Shown piece by piece: positions 6,495 through 14,269 of a stretch of DNA of 15,224 nt. A model generated the notes under the pieces. It had not been told where the DNA came from. It saw nothing but the letters and a program-made list of their open reading frames with translations, and did not search any database. The position numbers and the translations under genes were made by a program. The stretch spans positions 1-15,224 of the forward strand of contig JBEVKV010000373.1 of the NCBI GenBank assembly GCA_040509515.1. The letters are read 5' to 3'. This stretch comes from QHXN01 sp040509515 (lineage in GTDB: Bacteria; Acidobacteriota; Blastocatellia; Pyrinomonadales; Pyrinomonadaceae). Within the stretch, counting starts at the first letter, position 1, and each line of letters opens with the position of its first letter.

Positions 6495-6908
6495 ATGAGC
6501 GACCAGCAACTTCAGGTCAAGACGCCCTACAACATCAGCGAGCCGCGCTACACGGTCTCGCCGCAGATGGTGACGACGGCCTTCGAGCTTCCGGGCTACC
6601 GCGTCCGGCAGAACCTCGGCGTCGTGCGCGGCATCGTCGTCCGCTCGCGCAATCTCTTCGTCAACATCGGCGCGTTCTTCAACACCGTGGTCGGCGGCAA
6701 CATCACGGCCTGGACAAACCTCTGCGAGTCCACGCGCCGCGACGCCTTCGAGATCATGATTCAGCACGCCACGGAACTGGGCGCCAACGCCATCATCGGC
6801 GCGCGCTACGACGCGACCGAGGTCGCGCAGGGGGCGACCGAAGTCCTCGCATATGGCACCGCCGTCGTCGTCGAGCCGCTCGAAGGCACGGGGATTTACG
6901 GCTCGTGA
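6495..6908 (+). CDS. YbjQ/UPF0145 family protein
   Basis: A 137-residue protein of the UPF0145 (YbjQ, DUF74, 'heavy-metal-binding domain') family. The core begins near residue 25 with MVTTAFELPGYRVRQNLGVVRG and continues through VGGNITAWT, the helix RRDAFEIMIQHATELGANAIIG and the strand EVLAYGTAVVV, all standard family blocks. About 25 residues precede the usual E. coli-type start. The ATG at 6495 is well supported by GAGGAG about eight bases upstream, so the extension is probably real. The family forms small oligomers of unknown role; the metal-binding name is not backed by obvious Cys/His clusters here. Its TGA overlaps the GTG of the next gene. Confidence 0.88.
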   Translation: MSDQQLQVKTPYNISEPRYTVSPQMVTTAFELPGYRVRQNLGVVRGIVVRSRNLFVNIGAFFNTVVGGNITAWTNLCESTRRDAFEIMIQHATELGANAIIGARYDATEVAQGATEVLAYGTAVVVEPLEGTGIYGS

Positions 6909-7342
6909 GTGGCGGCGGGGCGGAGCCGCAAGGGCTGTCGGCTGAAGAACTTGCGCAGCTCGAAGAGGTGTTCGGCCGGATTCCGTACGTGCGCCTGCTC
7001 GGCTTCGAGTTCGTCTCGGCCGGACGCGGCGAGGCCGTCTTCGCCGTCGAGGCGCGCGAGGAGCTGACGCGGATGGGCGGAATTATGCACGGCGGCGCCG
7101 TCGTCTCGCTCATGGACACGGCCGCCGCCTTCGCCGTCCACACCCTGCTCGAACCCTCCGGGCGCACCGTCACGGTAGACCTGACGGTACATTTCCTCCG
7201 CCCCGCCGGCTCCGGCCGCGTCGAGGCGCGCGCACGCGTCCTCCGTCGCGGCCGCCGCGTCATCATCCTCAACGTCGAAGCTACGGACGCCGCGGGCGAG
7301 CTAATCGCAACCTCCACAATGACTTACTACACGCAAGGATAG
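6905..7342 (+). CDS. PaaI-type hotdog-fold acyl-CoA thioesterase
   Basis: A 145-residue hotdog protein. The family motif appears as GGIMHGGAVVSLMDTA: the HGG turn (62-64) and D71, which aligns with the catalytic Asp of PaaI thioesterases. The strand VTVDLTVHFLRPA and the final LIATSTMTYY are also standard. Such enzymes act as tetramers and hydrolyse aryl- or short acyl-CoA esters; the substrate here is not evident. The GTG start at 6905 overlaps the stop of the YbjQ gene in a GTGA arrangement, indicating translational coupling. It is the last gene of the run that starts at 4961. Confidence 0.88.
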   Translation: MSGGGAEPQGLSAEELAQLEEVFGRIPYVRLLGFEFVSAGRGEAVFAVEAREELTRMGGIMHGGAVVSLMDTAAAFAVHTLLEPSGRTVTVDLTVHFLRPAGSGRVEARARVLRRGRRVIILNVEATDAAGELIATSTMTYYTQG

Positions 7343-7446
7343 ACGCCCGCCTCCCTTTTCGGTCAACTTTTTAACAAAGCCAGAGCCCTCCGGCGGCTGG
7401 CAGTCCGCGCCCGCCCGGACTCGCCGTAAATTCATAAAAATCAATA

Positions 7447-7462
7447 GACAAACTTGGTTGTC
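7447..7462. promoter_or_regulatory. Inverted repeat GACAA-N6-TTGTC in the GGDEF leader
   Basis: A 16-base imperfect palindrome with five-base arms in an AT-richer stretch 108 bases ahead of the diguanylate cyclase ATG. Its size and symmetry would suit a dimeric repressor site. There is no regulator gene beside it, so the assignment is tentative. Confidence 0.3.
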
Positions 7463-7486
7463 TTGTGCCAAAATGTGTTTGCCACT

Positions 7487-7515
7487 AGACCTTTAAAAAG
7501 GTCTCAGTTCTTTTT
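7487..7515 (+). terminator. Perfect eight-base hairpin followed by a T-rich run
   Basis: AGACCTTT (7487-7494) pairs perfectly with AAAGGTCT (7497-7504) across two bases, followed after six bases by TTTTT (7511-7515). It could end transcription arriving from the thioesterase gene 145 bases upstream. It could instead be an attenuator or an 18-base operator in the leader of the GGDEF gene, depending on where that promoter lies. The stem is AT-rich in its inner half, so strength is modest. Confidence 0.45.
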
Positions 7516-7569
7516 CGCACCCTCGGTACTCGCGTCTCGCCCCTACTACTTCTCCGGCTGGGACTGCCG

Positions 7570-9294
7570 ATGCTCTCGCTCTACAGCAACCTTCTCGCAC
7601 AGCACCCGCGCCAACTGACCTCAGTCCGTTGCGCGGAGCCTACCATTGTGCAGCTACAGCGGTATTTCGAGGACGTGGTGCTGGAGAACAATTTGGCGGC
7701 GCTGGTGGTCGAGAGCCTTCTGCCCGAGACGCAGCGGTCGATGCGCGACATCGCGCGCGTGCGCGAGATGGGGCGGCTCGCGCGCTACTCGTTCTTCTTC
7801 GCCGCCCCGGACGACGCGCTCTTCTCGACCGAGCTTTCCGACGGCGACACCGAGCGCGAGCCGTTCCTGATGCCGAAGGCGGCCGGGGCGGACGTGCGTG
7901 AGCGTTTCGTGGTCATCGCCGACGCGCGGTTTTCGGCGCTGATGGCTTCGGTCAGGACGGAGGAGGAGGGTCAGGAGTCGGCCGGCGACGAGGTCATCTG
8001 GTCGTTCGAGCCCGACATCGTCTACTCGGCGCTCGAATACCTGATGGCGCGCGTCACGGCCGAGGTGCCGACGCACGCGCGACTCTTCGCGAAGGCGGTG
8101 CGCACCTGCGTGCCGAAGACGACCTCGCTCCAGCTCACCGTCTCGGTGACGACGAAGCTGGCGCGGCTGCTGCAAGAGCAGGCGGTGCGCGAGATCGCCG
8201 TCAACCGCATCTCGACCGCCATCCGCAGCTCGCTTGAGCTGCCGAGCGTGCTCCAGACGACGGTCAACGAGGTCGGGCAGGCGCTCGGCGCGCAGTCGAG
8301 CGCGCTCGGCGTCGAGGGCGAGCACGGGCAGCCGTCTCTGACCACCTGCTACTTCCGCGACGGCGAGGACGACGACGACAAGCGCGCCGAGATGCTCGGC
8401 GACATCGACGCCATCGGCGTCCGCCTGCGCGGGCGCATGAAGACCTACGTCCACGACGGTTCGAGCGACGCGCTCGACACCGACATGCCGCCCGTGGCGG
8501 CCGTCCCCGTCATCTACCACGACCGGACGATGGGCGTGCTGCTGGTGACTTCGGACAACCCGCAGCGCGTCTGGCAGGACAACGAAGTGATGCTGCTGCG
8601 CACGGTGGCCGACCAGGTCGCCGTCGCCGTCAACCACGCGCGGCTCTTCCAGCAGATGCAGCATCAGGCGCTGACCGACGGCCTGACGGGCTGCTTCAAC
8701 CGGCGCTTCTTCGAGATTCAGCTCGAGCGCGACCTGCACCTCGCGACGCGGATGCGACAGCCCGTCTCGCTCATCCTCCTCGACATCGACCACTTCAAGC
8801 GCGTCAACGACACGCACGGCCACGACGCGGGCGACGCCGCGCTGCGCATCCTCTCCAACGCGCTGCGCGAGGAGTTGCGCGGTGTGGACACCGCCGCGCG
8901 CTACGGCGGCGAGGAGTTCGCCATCATCCTCCCGCAGGCCGGCCCCGAGGGCGCGCAGGTCGTCGCCGAGCGCCTGCGCTCGCGCATCGAGCGGACGGAG
9001 GTTCCGGGCGTCGGCCGCATCACGGCCTCGCTCGGCGTCGCGACCTTCCCCGGCGACGCCAGCTCGCGCGAGCTGCTGGTGACGAGCGCCGACCGCGCCC
9101 TCTACCAGGCCAAGCGCACGGGTCGCAACAGGGTCTGCTCGACCACCGACCTCCCCGCCGACGAAATCTTCTCGCTCCCGTACGAGCCGGTGCTGCCCGT
9201 CCACGAGACGGCCGAGGTCTACAACAGCCCCGCCCCCGAAGCGCCCGCGGCCGCGCCCGAACTGCACGAGGCGGCCAACCCGCCGGCCGTCTAA
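7570..9294 (+). CDS. Diguanylate cyclase with DICT, GAF and GGDEF domains
   Basis: A 574-residue soluble signalling protein; no membrane segment is seen. Residues about 1-175 look like a DICT sensory domain: ARYSFFFAAPDDALFS, then ERFVVIADARFSALMASV, then a WSFEPDIV segment. Residues about 200-365 form a GAF domain, and a short coiled linker (ARLFQQMQHQALTDGLTGCFNRR) leads into GGDEF. The catalytic core has the metal Asp in LLDIDHFKRVNDTHGHDAGD (D405) and the signature GGEEF (446-450). The inhibitory I-site RxxD is intact as RGVD (437-440), five residues before GGEEF. It should make cyclic di-GMP and be product-inhibited. A Pro/Ala-rich tail of about 40 residues ends the protein. The ATG at 7570 has only a weak GGGA upstream. 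It appears to be a single-gene unit, with a strong terminator after it. Confidence 0.92.
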   Translation: MLSLYSNLLAQHPRQLTSVRCAEPTIVQLQRYFEDVVLENNLAALVVESLLPETQRSMRDIARVREMGRLARYSFFFAAPDDALFSTELSDGDTEREPFLMPKAAGADVRERFVVIADARFSALMASVRTEEEGQESAGDEVIWSFEPDIVYSALEYLMARVTAEVPTHARLFAKAVRTCVPKTTSLQLTVSVTTKLARLLQEQAVREIAVNRISTAIRSSLELPSVLQTTVNEVGQALGAQSSALGVEGEHGQPSLTTCYFRDGEDDDDKRAEMLGDIDAIGVRLRGRMKTYVHDGSSDALDTDMPPVAAVPVIYHDRTMGVLLVTSDNPQRVWQDNEVMLLRTVADQVAVAVNHARLFQQMQHQALTDGLTGCFNRRFFEIQLERDLHLATRMRQPVSLILLDIDHFKRVNDTHGHDAGDAALRILSNALREELRGVDTAARYGGEEFAIILPQAGPEGAQVVAERLRSRIERTEVPGVGRITASLGVATFPGDASSRELLVTSADRALYQAKRTGRNRVCSTTDLPADEIFSLPYEPVLPVHETAEVYNSPAPEAPAAAPELHEAANPPAV

Positions 9295-9330
9295 AAACTC
9301 CCGACTTTCACACCCGACACGAGACTTTTG

Positions 9331-9362
9331 AACGCGGCCCGCCGGGGCCGCGTTTGTCTTTG
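9331..9362 (+). terminator. Strong intrinsic terminator after the diguanylate cyclase gene
   Basis: AACGCGGCCC (9331-9340) pairs perfectly over ten bases with GGGCCGCGTT (9345-9354), with a GCCG loop, and is followed by a T-rich TTGTCTTT. It starts 37 bases past the stop at 9294 and separates this gene from the ABC exporter genes. Confidence 0.88.
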
Positions 9363-9449
9363 CGGGTGAAAATCGCGCATCATAGGCGCGAAGGAAAGTT
9401 GAACGGACAAGCTGTTGTTCCGAGAGCGGCCCGGCCGTCTTCAGCGCTC

Positions 9450-11192
9450 ATGGACGATCTGCGAAAATTCGCGCGCTACTTCCGACCGTATAAAACGTCG
9501 CTCGTCGTGGGCGTGCTCTGCATCCTCGCCGGGACAATCGCCGGGCTGCTCATCCCGGTCTTCGTCGGTCAGGCGGTGGACGACCTCGGCGCGGGGCCGA
9601 CGTGGGGGAAGATCACGCGCTCGGCGCTGCTCGTCGTCGGCGCCAGCCTCGTCAGCGGCGTCTTCCTCTTCCTCCAGCGCCGCATCCTCATCGGCATGTC
9701 GCGCCACGTCGAGTACGACCTGCGCCAGGACTTCTACGCGCACCTCCAGCGCCAGCCGCTCAGCTTCTTCCACGCGCACCGGACGGGCGACCTGATGGCG
9801 CGCGCCACCAACGACCTCGCGGCCGTGCGCCAGCTCGCCGGGCCGATGGTGATGTACGCGCTCCAGACGGCCTTCGTCGTCCTCATCATCCTCCCGCTGA
9901 TGCTCAGGATAAGCGTGCGGCTGACGCTGCTCCTCTTCGTGACGATGCCGTTCGTCTCGTTCACGGTGAAGTACTTCGGCCAGCAGGTGCACATCCGGTT
10001 CGAGAAGATTCAGGACTTCTTCTCGCAGATTACGGCGCGGGCGCAGGAGAACATCTCGGGCGCGCGCGTCGTGCGCGCCTACGCGCAGGAGGACGCGGAG
10101 GCGGCGGCCTTCAACACCCTCAACCGCGAGTACGCGACGCGCAACCTGAGCCTCGTGCGCGTCTCGGCGCTCATGCGCCCGCTCATCCAGTTCTTCATCG
10201 GGCTCGGGATGGTCTTAATCGTCTGGTACGGCGGCGTCCTCGCCGTGCGCGGCGAGATTACGCCGGGGCAGTTCGTCGAGTTCACGCTCTTCCTGATGCG
10301 GCTCATCTGGCCGCTCATCGCGCTCGGCTACGTCGTCAACCTCTACCAGCGCGGCACCGCGAGCCTCAAGCGCATGAACGCCATCTTCGCCGTCGAGCCC
10401 GCGATTAAGGACGCCGAGGGCGCGCAGGCGAAGCCCCCGATTCGCGGGCGCATCGAGTTCCGCGACCTGACGTTCTCTTACGGCGACCACCTGCCGCCGG
10501 TGCTCAAGGACGTGAGCCTGACGATTGAGGCCGGGCAGACGGTCGCCTTAGTCGGGCGGACGGGGTCGGGCAAATCCACGCTGATGAACCTCGTCCCGCG
10601 CGTGATAGAGGCGCCGCCGGGCACGGTCTTCGTCGACGGCGTTGACGTGCGCGACTACCCGCTCGCGCAGTTGCGCCCGGCCGTCGGCTACGTCCCGCAG
10701 GAGACGTTCCTCTTTAGCGAGACGCTGGCGGAGAACGTCGCCTTCGGCGTCGAGTCGTCAGCGCGCGCCGACGTGGAGTGGGCGGCCGAGATCGCCGGGC
10801 TCGCCGACGACGTGCGCGAGTTCCCCGCCGGTTTCGACACGATGGTCGGCGAGCGCGGCATCACGCTCTCGGGCGGGCAGAAGCAGCGCACCGCCATTGC
10901 GCGCGCCGTCATACGGCAGCCGCGCATACTCATCCTCGACGACGCGCTCTCCGCCGTCGACACCTACACCGAGGAGAAGATTCTGGGGCGGCTGCGCGGC
11001 GTGATGCGCGAGCGCACTTCGCTCATCGTCTCGCACCGCATCTCGACCGTCCGCGACGCCGACCTCATCTGCGTCCTCGACGAGGGGCGCATCGTCGAGC
11101 GCGGCACGCACGAAGGGCTGCTCGCCGCGGGCGGCGAGTACGCCGCGCTCTACGAGCGGCAGTTGCTCGAAGAGGAGCTGGCGGCGAGCTGA
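9450..11192 (+). CDS. ABC exporter half, degenerate-Walker-B subunit of a heterodimer
   Basis: A 580-residue half-transporter: six membrane helices (about 15-300) then a nucleotide-binding domain. NBD motifs are Walker A GRTGSGKST (369-377), Q-loop Gln417, signature LSGGQ (473-477), Walker B ILILDD (493-498) and the switch His529. The catalytic Glu after Walker B is Asp498. In the BmrC/BmrD and TM287/TM288 type this marks the subunit supplying the Walker motifs of the degenerate ATP site. Such pairs usually export lipids, drugs or peptides. The ATG at 9450 gives the usual MDDLRKFARYFRPYK start but lacks a clear Shine-Dalgarno. A TTG at 9399 with AAGGA just upstream would add 17 residues. The partner is encoded at 11738. 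Confidence 0.92.
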   Translation: MDDLRKFARYFRPYKTSLVVGVLCILAGTIAGLLIPVFVGQAVDDLGAGPTWGKITRSALLVVGASLVSGVFLFLQRRILIGMSRHVEYDLRQDFYAHLQRQPLSFFHAHRTGDLMARATNDLAAVRQLAGPMVMYALQTAFVVLIILPLMLRISVRLTLLLFVTMPFVSFTVKYFGQQVHIRFEKIQDFFSQITARAQENISGARVVRAYAQEDAEAAAFNTLNREYATRNLSLVRVSALMRPLIQFFIGLGMVLIVWYGGVLAVRGEITPGQFVEFTLFLMRLIWPLIALGYVVNLYQRGTASLKRMNAIFAVEPAIKDAEGAQAKPPIRGRIEFRDLTFSYGDHLPPVLKDVSLTIEAGQTVALVGRTGSGKSTLMNLVPRVIEAPPGTVFVDGVDVRDYPLAQLRPAVGYVPQETFLFSETLAENVAFGVESSARADVEWAAEIAGLADDVREFPAGFDTMVGERGITLSGGQKQRTAIARAVIRQPRILILDDALSAVDTYTEEKILGRLRGVMRERTSLIVSHRISTVRDADLICVLDEGRIVERGTHEGLLAAGGEYAALYERQLLEEELAAS

Positions 11193-11222
11193 AACGAACT
11201 TTGTGGGAGGAGGCAGGAGCCG

Positions 11223-11690
11223 ATGATGAACCGACCGGCCGCGGGCGCGGCCTCCGACGCCGAGCTTAATCTCAGACTCCGCACGATGCGGATTATCTGG
11301 GGGGCGTTCCTGATGGCCGTCGGCCTGTTCGTCCTCGTCACGCGCCTCGCGCGCCCGGACGACGAGGCCGTTGCGGAGATGGACGGGGGCAACACGACGT
11401 TGCTCTACGTGCTGGCGGCGCTGGCGCTCTCCACGGTCGTCGCCTCCTTCGTCCTGAAGGCGGGTTTTTACAGTCGCGCGGCCGCGCAGCAGCAGCCGGG
11501 GGTGTTGCAGACCGGCTTCATCGTCGCGATGGCGCTCTGCGAGTCGGCGGTGCTCTTCGGGCTGGTGGGAGTCTTCACCACATGGAACGACTACGCCTAC
11601 CTCCTCTTCGCCCTCGGCGCGCTCGGCGAGGTGCTGCACTTCCCGCGCCGCGAGCAGTTGATGTCGGCGTACTACAGGCGAGGGCTGTGA
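11223..11690 (+). CDS. Four-helix integral membrane protein of unknown function
   Basis: I do not recognise a characterised family. The 155 residues hold four likely membrane helices: about 22-40, 59-80, 96-118 and 124-140. A short acidic segment (RPDDEAVAEMDGG) joins the first two. Helices two and three, with QQPGVLQTGFIVAMALCESA between and within them, loosely echo the helical hairpin of rotary ATPase subunit c, including a buried Glu (E107). The glycine ladder of real c subunits is missing, so I take this as a superficial resemblance. The start is the ATG at 11223 after a purine-rich GGAGGAGGCAGGAG; a second ATG follows at once. It sits between the two halves of the ABC exporter, 30 bases after the first and 47 before the second, which hints at an accessory role. 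Confidence 0.8.
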   Translation: MMNRPAAGAASDAELNLRLRTMRIIWGAFLMAVGLFVLVTRLARPDDEAVAEMDGGNTTLLYVLAALALSTVVASFVLKAGFYSRAAAQQQPGVLQTGFIVAMALCESAVLFGLVGVFTTWNDYAYLLFALGALGEVLHFPRREQLMSAYYRRGL

Positions 11691-11694
11691 GCCG

Positions 11695-11715
11695 CGAGGG
11701 TCGAGGGTCGAGGGT
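11695..11715. repeat. Three tandem CGAGGGT heptads
   Basis: Three perfect copies of CGAGGGT lie in the 47-base gap between the four-helix membrane gene and the second ABC gene, ending 22 bases before that gene's ATG. It shares the seven-base period with the other three repeat tracts in the window but not their sequence. Confidence 0.85.
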
Positions 11716-11737
11716 GTTTTAGACGAAAGCCGAAAGA

Positions 11738-13642
11738 ATGTCTGCGGAAGCAAAACAGTTTCACGAGGAGGAGGCGCTCAAGCAGTTCGACCGCGGGAGC
11801 GCGCGCCGCCTGCTGCGTTACCTCAGGCCGTACAGCCGGCAGATCGTGCCGGCGCTCCTGCTGACGCTGCTCGTCAACGCGCTCGGCGTCGTCGAGCCGA
11901 AGTTCTTCCAGTACGCCATCGACTGGTACATCAACCCCGCCATCGACCAGCGCGCACAGCTCGTCGGCGGCGAACAGTGGGGCGCGGTCTACGCGCACGT
12001 CTCGCGCGGGCTGATGCTGCTCGGGCTCGCCTTCCTCGGCGTGAAGCTCTTGCAGATGCTCGTCTCGTACCTACAGGCCGTCCTGCTCCAGTCGGTCGGG
12101 CAGCACGTCATGTACGACCTGCGCTCGGAGCTGTACGGGAAGTTGCAGCGGCAGGAGGTCGCGTACTTCGACCGCAACCCCGTCGGCCGCGTCATGACGC
12201 GGCTCACCTCGGACGTGGACGCGCTCAACGAGTTGTTCACCTCGGGCGTCATCGAGGGCTTGGGCGACGTGGTGATGGTCTTCGCCATCATCGGCTTCAT
12301 GGCGTGGATGGACTGGCGTCTGACGCTGGTCGCGCTCATCACCGTGCCGCTGCTGTTCGCGGCGACGACGTGGTTCCGCAATCACGCGCGGCGCGGCTAC
12401 GACCTCGTGCGGACGAAGCTCGCGCGCATCAACTCGTTTTTGCAGGAGCACATCTCGGGCGCGCAGACCGTCCAGATTTTCAACCGCGAGGCGAGGTCCC
12501 TGCGCCAGTTCCACGACGCCAACGACGACTACCGCAACGCCAACGTCGAGACGATCTTTTACTACGCGGTCTTCTTCCCGCTCGTGGACTTCATCGGCTC
12601 GCTCGGCATCGCGCTCATCATCTGGTACGGCGGCTGGCGCGTGATGCAGAACACGCCGACCTTCGAGGTGCTCTCCATCGGCGCGCTCGTCGCCTTCATC
12701 CAGTATTCGCAGCGGCTCTTCCAGCCCATCCGCGACATCTCCGACAAGTACAACGTCTTTCAGGCGGCGCTCGTCGCCTCGCACCGCATCTTCCGCACGC
12801 TCGACCAGCCCATCACGGTGCTGACGCCCGAGACGCCGAAGAGGTCGGGGCGCGCGCGCGGGCGCGTCGAGTTCCGCGACGTGTGGTTCGCATACAAAGA
12901 TGAGGACTGGGTGCTGAAGGGCGTCTCGTTCGTCGCCGAGCCGGGCGAGACCATCGCGCTCGTCGGGCACACCGGGTCGGGGAAGACGACGATCACGAAC
13001 CTCCTCATGCGCTTCTACGACGTGCAGCGCGGTCAGGTGCTTTTAGACGGGGTGGACGTGCGCGAGTGGGACTTGAAGTCCCTGCGCGAGAACTTCGCCG
13101 TCGTCCTACAGGACGTGTTTCTCTTCAGCGGGACGGTCGAGGGCAACATACGCCTCGGGCGCGCGGACATCACGGACGAGCGCGTCCTGTGGGCGGCGCG
13201 CGAGGTGCACGCCGACGGCTTCGTCGAGCGCCTGCCCGAAGGCTTCAAGTCCGAGGTGCGCGAGCGCGGGGCGGGCTTGTCGGTCGGGCAGAAGCAGCTC
13301 ATCTCGTTCGCGCGCGCGCTCGCCTTCGACCCCGCACTGCTCATTCTCGACGAGGCGACCAGCTCCATCGACACCGAGACCGAGCAGCTCATCCAGCGGG
13401 CCATCGAGCGCGTCCTGCGCGACCGCACGGCCGTCGTCGTCGCGCACCGCCTCTCGACCGTCCAGCGCGCCGACCAGATTCTCGTCCTCCACCACGGCGA
13501 GCTGCGCGAGCGCGGCACGCACCAGCAGCTCCTCGCGCGCCGCGACCTCTACTGGCGGCTCTACAAACTCCAGTACGCCGACGACTCGCGCGGCGGCAGC
13601 GGGGCGCTCCCCGAGACGCCGAGCCTCCAGTACGGCGACTAG
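11738..13642 (+). CDS. ABC exporter half, catalytic-Walker-B subunit of a heterodimer
   Basis: A 634-residue half-transporter with an N-terminal cytosolic lead (HEEEALKQFDRGSARRLLRYLRPY), six membrane helices (about 35-340) and an NBD. Motifs are Walker A GHTGSGKTT (410-418), Q-loop Gln458, signature LSVGQ (514-518), Walker B LLILDE (534-539) with the catalytic Glu539, and His570. The signature departs from LSGGQ at the third residue, while the catalytic Glu is kept. This is the exact complement of the 9450 gene. Pairing therefore gives one canonical site (this Walker set with the partner's LSGGQ) and one impaired site (partner Asp498 with LSVGQ). Closest known style is YheH/BmrD. A 25-residue polar tail follows the NBD. 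The ATG at 11738 has only a weak GAAAG upstream. Confidence 0.93.
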   Translation: MSAEAKQFHEEEALKQFDRGSARRLLRYLRPYSRQIVPALLLTLLVNALGVVEPKFFQYAIDWYINPAIDQRAQLVGGEQWGAVYAHVSRGLMLLGLAFLGVKLLQMLVSYLQAVLLQSVGQHVMYDLRSELYGKLQRQEVAYFDRNPVGRVMTRLTSDVDALNELFTSGVIEGLGDVVMVFAIIGFMAWMDWRLTLVALITVPLLFAATTWFRNHARRGYDLVRTKLARINSFLQEHISGAQTVQIFNREARSLRQFHDANDDYRNANVETIFYYAVFFPLVDFIGSLGIALIIWYGGWRVMQNTPTFEVLSIGALVAFIQYSQRLFQPIRDISDKYNVFQAALVASHRIFRTLDQPITVLTPETPKRSGRARGRVEFRDVWFAYKDEDWVLKGVSFVAEPGETIALVGHTGSGKTTITNLLMRFYDVQRGQVLLDGVDVREWDLKSLRENFAVVLQDVFLFSGTVEGNIRLGRADITDERVLWAAREVHADGFVERLPEGFKSEVRERGAGLSVGQKQLISFARALAFDPALLILDEATSSIDTETEQLIQRAIERVLRDRTAVVVAHRLSTVQRADQILVLHHGELRERGTHQQLLARRDLYWRLYKLQYADDSRGGSGALPETPSLQYGD

Positions 13643-13657
13643 CCGAAGGCCCTTTCT

Positions 13658-14269
13658 ATGGGAGAGTTCGGCAAATGGCTGCTGCACGAAGACCAAAAGG
13701 AGCTGTTCGACTATCTCTTCGCCGTCGCCCTGAACGCGGTCTTCCTCGCGCTCGTCGCGCTGTTGCTCTGGCCCGCGGGCAAGGCGGCGACCGCCGTCAG
13801 CCTTGCGCGCGGCTTCTGGGCCTTCTGGACGGCCATCATTCTGACGACCGCGGTGGTGGCCCTCGTCCAGCGCCTCTTCCGCGTCGACATGTATTCGCAC
13901 GCGGACGCTTACGTCATCACGGGGCTCGCGGTCGGCGGCGTCCTACAGGCGGGCTGGTCGGCCTTCGCCGCGCTGACCGTCGGCGACTCGGCGGCCGGCG
14001 CGCCGCTCTGGCTCGCGGCGCTGCTATATTTTATCGGGCTCCTCTCGTGCTGGGTGGCTTCCAACGTCGTCGCCGCCTATTACACGGGGAGCGTCTACAG
14101 GATGGGCAACCTGATAGTCGCGGCCGTCAGCTACGCCCTCTTCTGCGCGTGGCCGGCGGCCGGGCGCTGGCTCTTCGGCTGGTTCTTCGACTTTTACGGC
14201 CGCTTCCTTGACCCTTACGGCTGGTTCGCCGGCCTTCTTCTAAAAGGCGTCCACGGAGAAAACATATGA
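13658..14269 (+). CDS. Five-helix integral membrane protein of unknown function
   Basis: I do not recognise a named family. The 203 residues start with an amphipathic, charged segment (WLLHEDQKELFDYL) and contain about five membrane helices: 20-40, 53-72, 85-106, 117-141 and 151-178. The region near the end is aromatic (FGWFFDFYGRFLDPYGWF). No metal site, transport signature or catalytic motif stands out. The ATG at 13658 has GAAGG about eight bases upstream and lies 15 bases after the ABC gene stop, so it is probably in the same transcript. Its stop overlaps the start of the DUF5996 gene by four bases (ATGA), indicating coupled translation of the pair. Confidence 0.83.
   Translation: MGEFGKWLLHEDQKELFDYLFAVALNAVFLALVALLLWPAGKAATAVSLARGFWAFWTAIILTTAVVALVQRLFRVDMYSHADAYVITGLAVGGVLQAGWSAFAALTVGDSAAGAPLWLAALLYFIGLLSCWVASNVVAAYYTGSVYRMGNLIVAAVSYALFCAWPAAGRWLFGWFFDFYGRFLDPYGWFAGLLLKGVHGENI

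Noticed and set aside
7379..7401. GCCAG...CTGGC hairpin after the thioesterase gene
   Set aside because: The stem is interrupted and is not followed by T residues on the plus strand. The T-rich side is on the minus strand, where no gene ends.
7654..9267. 537-residue open frame on the minus strand inside the diguanylate cyclase gene
   Set aside because: It mirrors the coding frame of a GC-rich gene with biased third positions. Its product is a low-complexity Arg/Val/Asp/Gly/His-rich string with no domain. The plus-strand gene has full catalytic motifs.
9354..9449. Upstream extension of the first ABC gene to the TTG at 9354
   Set aside because: That start lies in the arm of a strong terminator and the added residues do not look like an ABC exporter N-terminus.
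10934..10960. Asp for Glu after Walker B of the first ABC gene as an error or inactive gene
   Set aside because: The partner gene shows the matching deviation in its signature motif, which is the normal state of heterodimeric exporters.
11223..11690. Four-helix protein as a true rotary ATPase subunit c
   Set aside because: It has four helices, lacks the glycine-rich ladder, and sits in an ABC operon with no ATPase genes. Only a short local resemblance remains.
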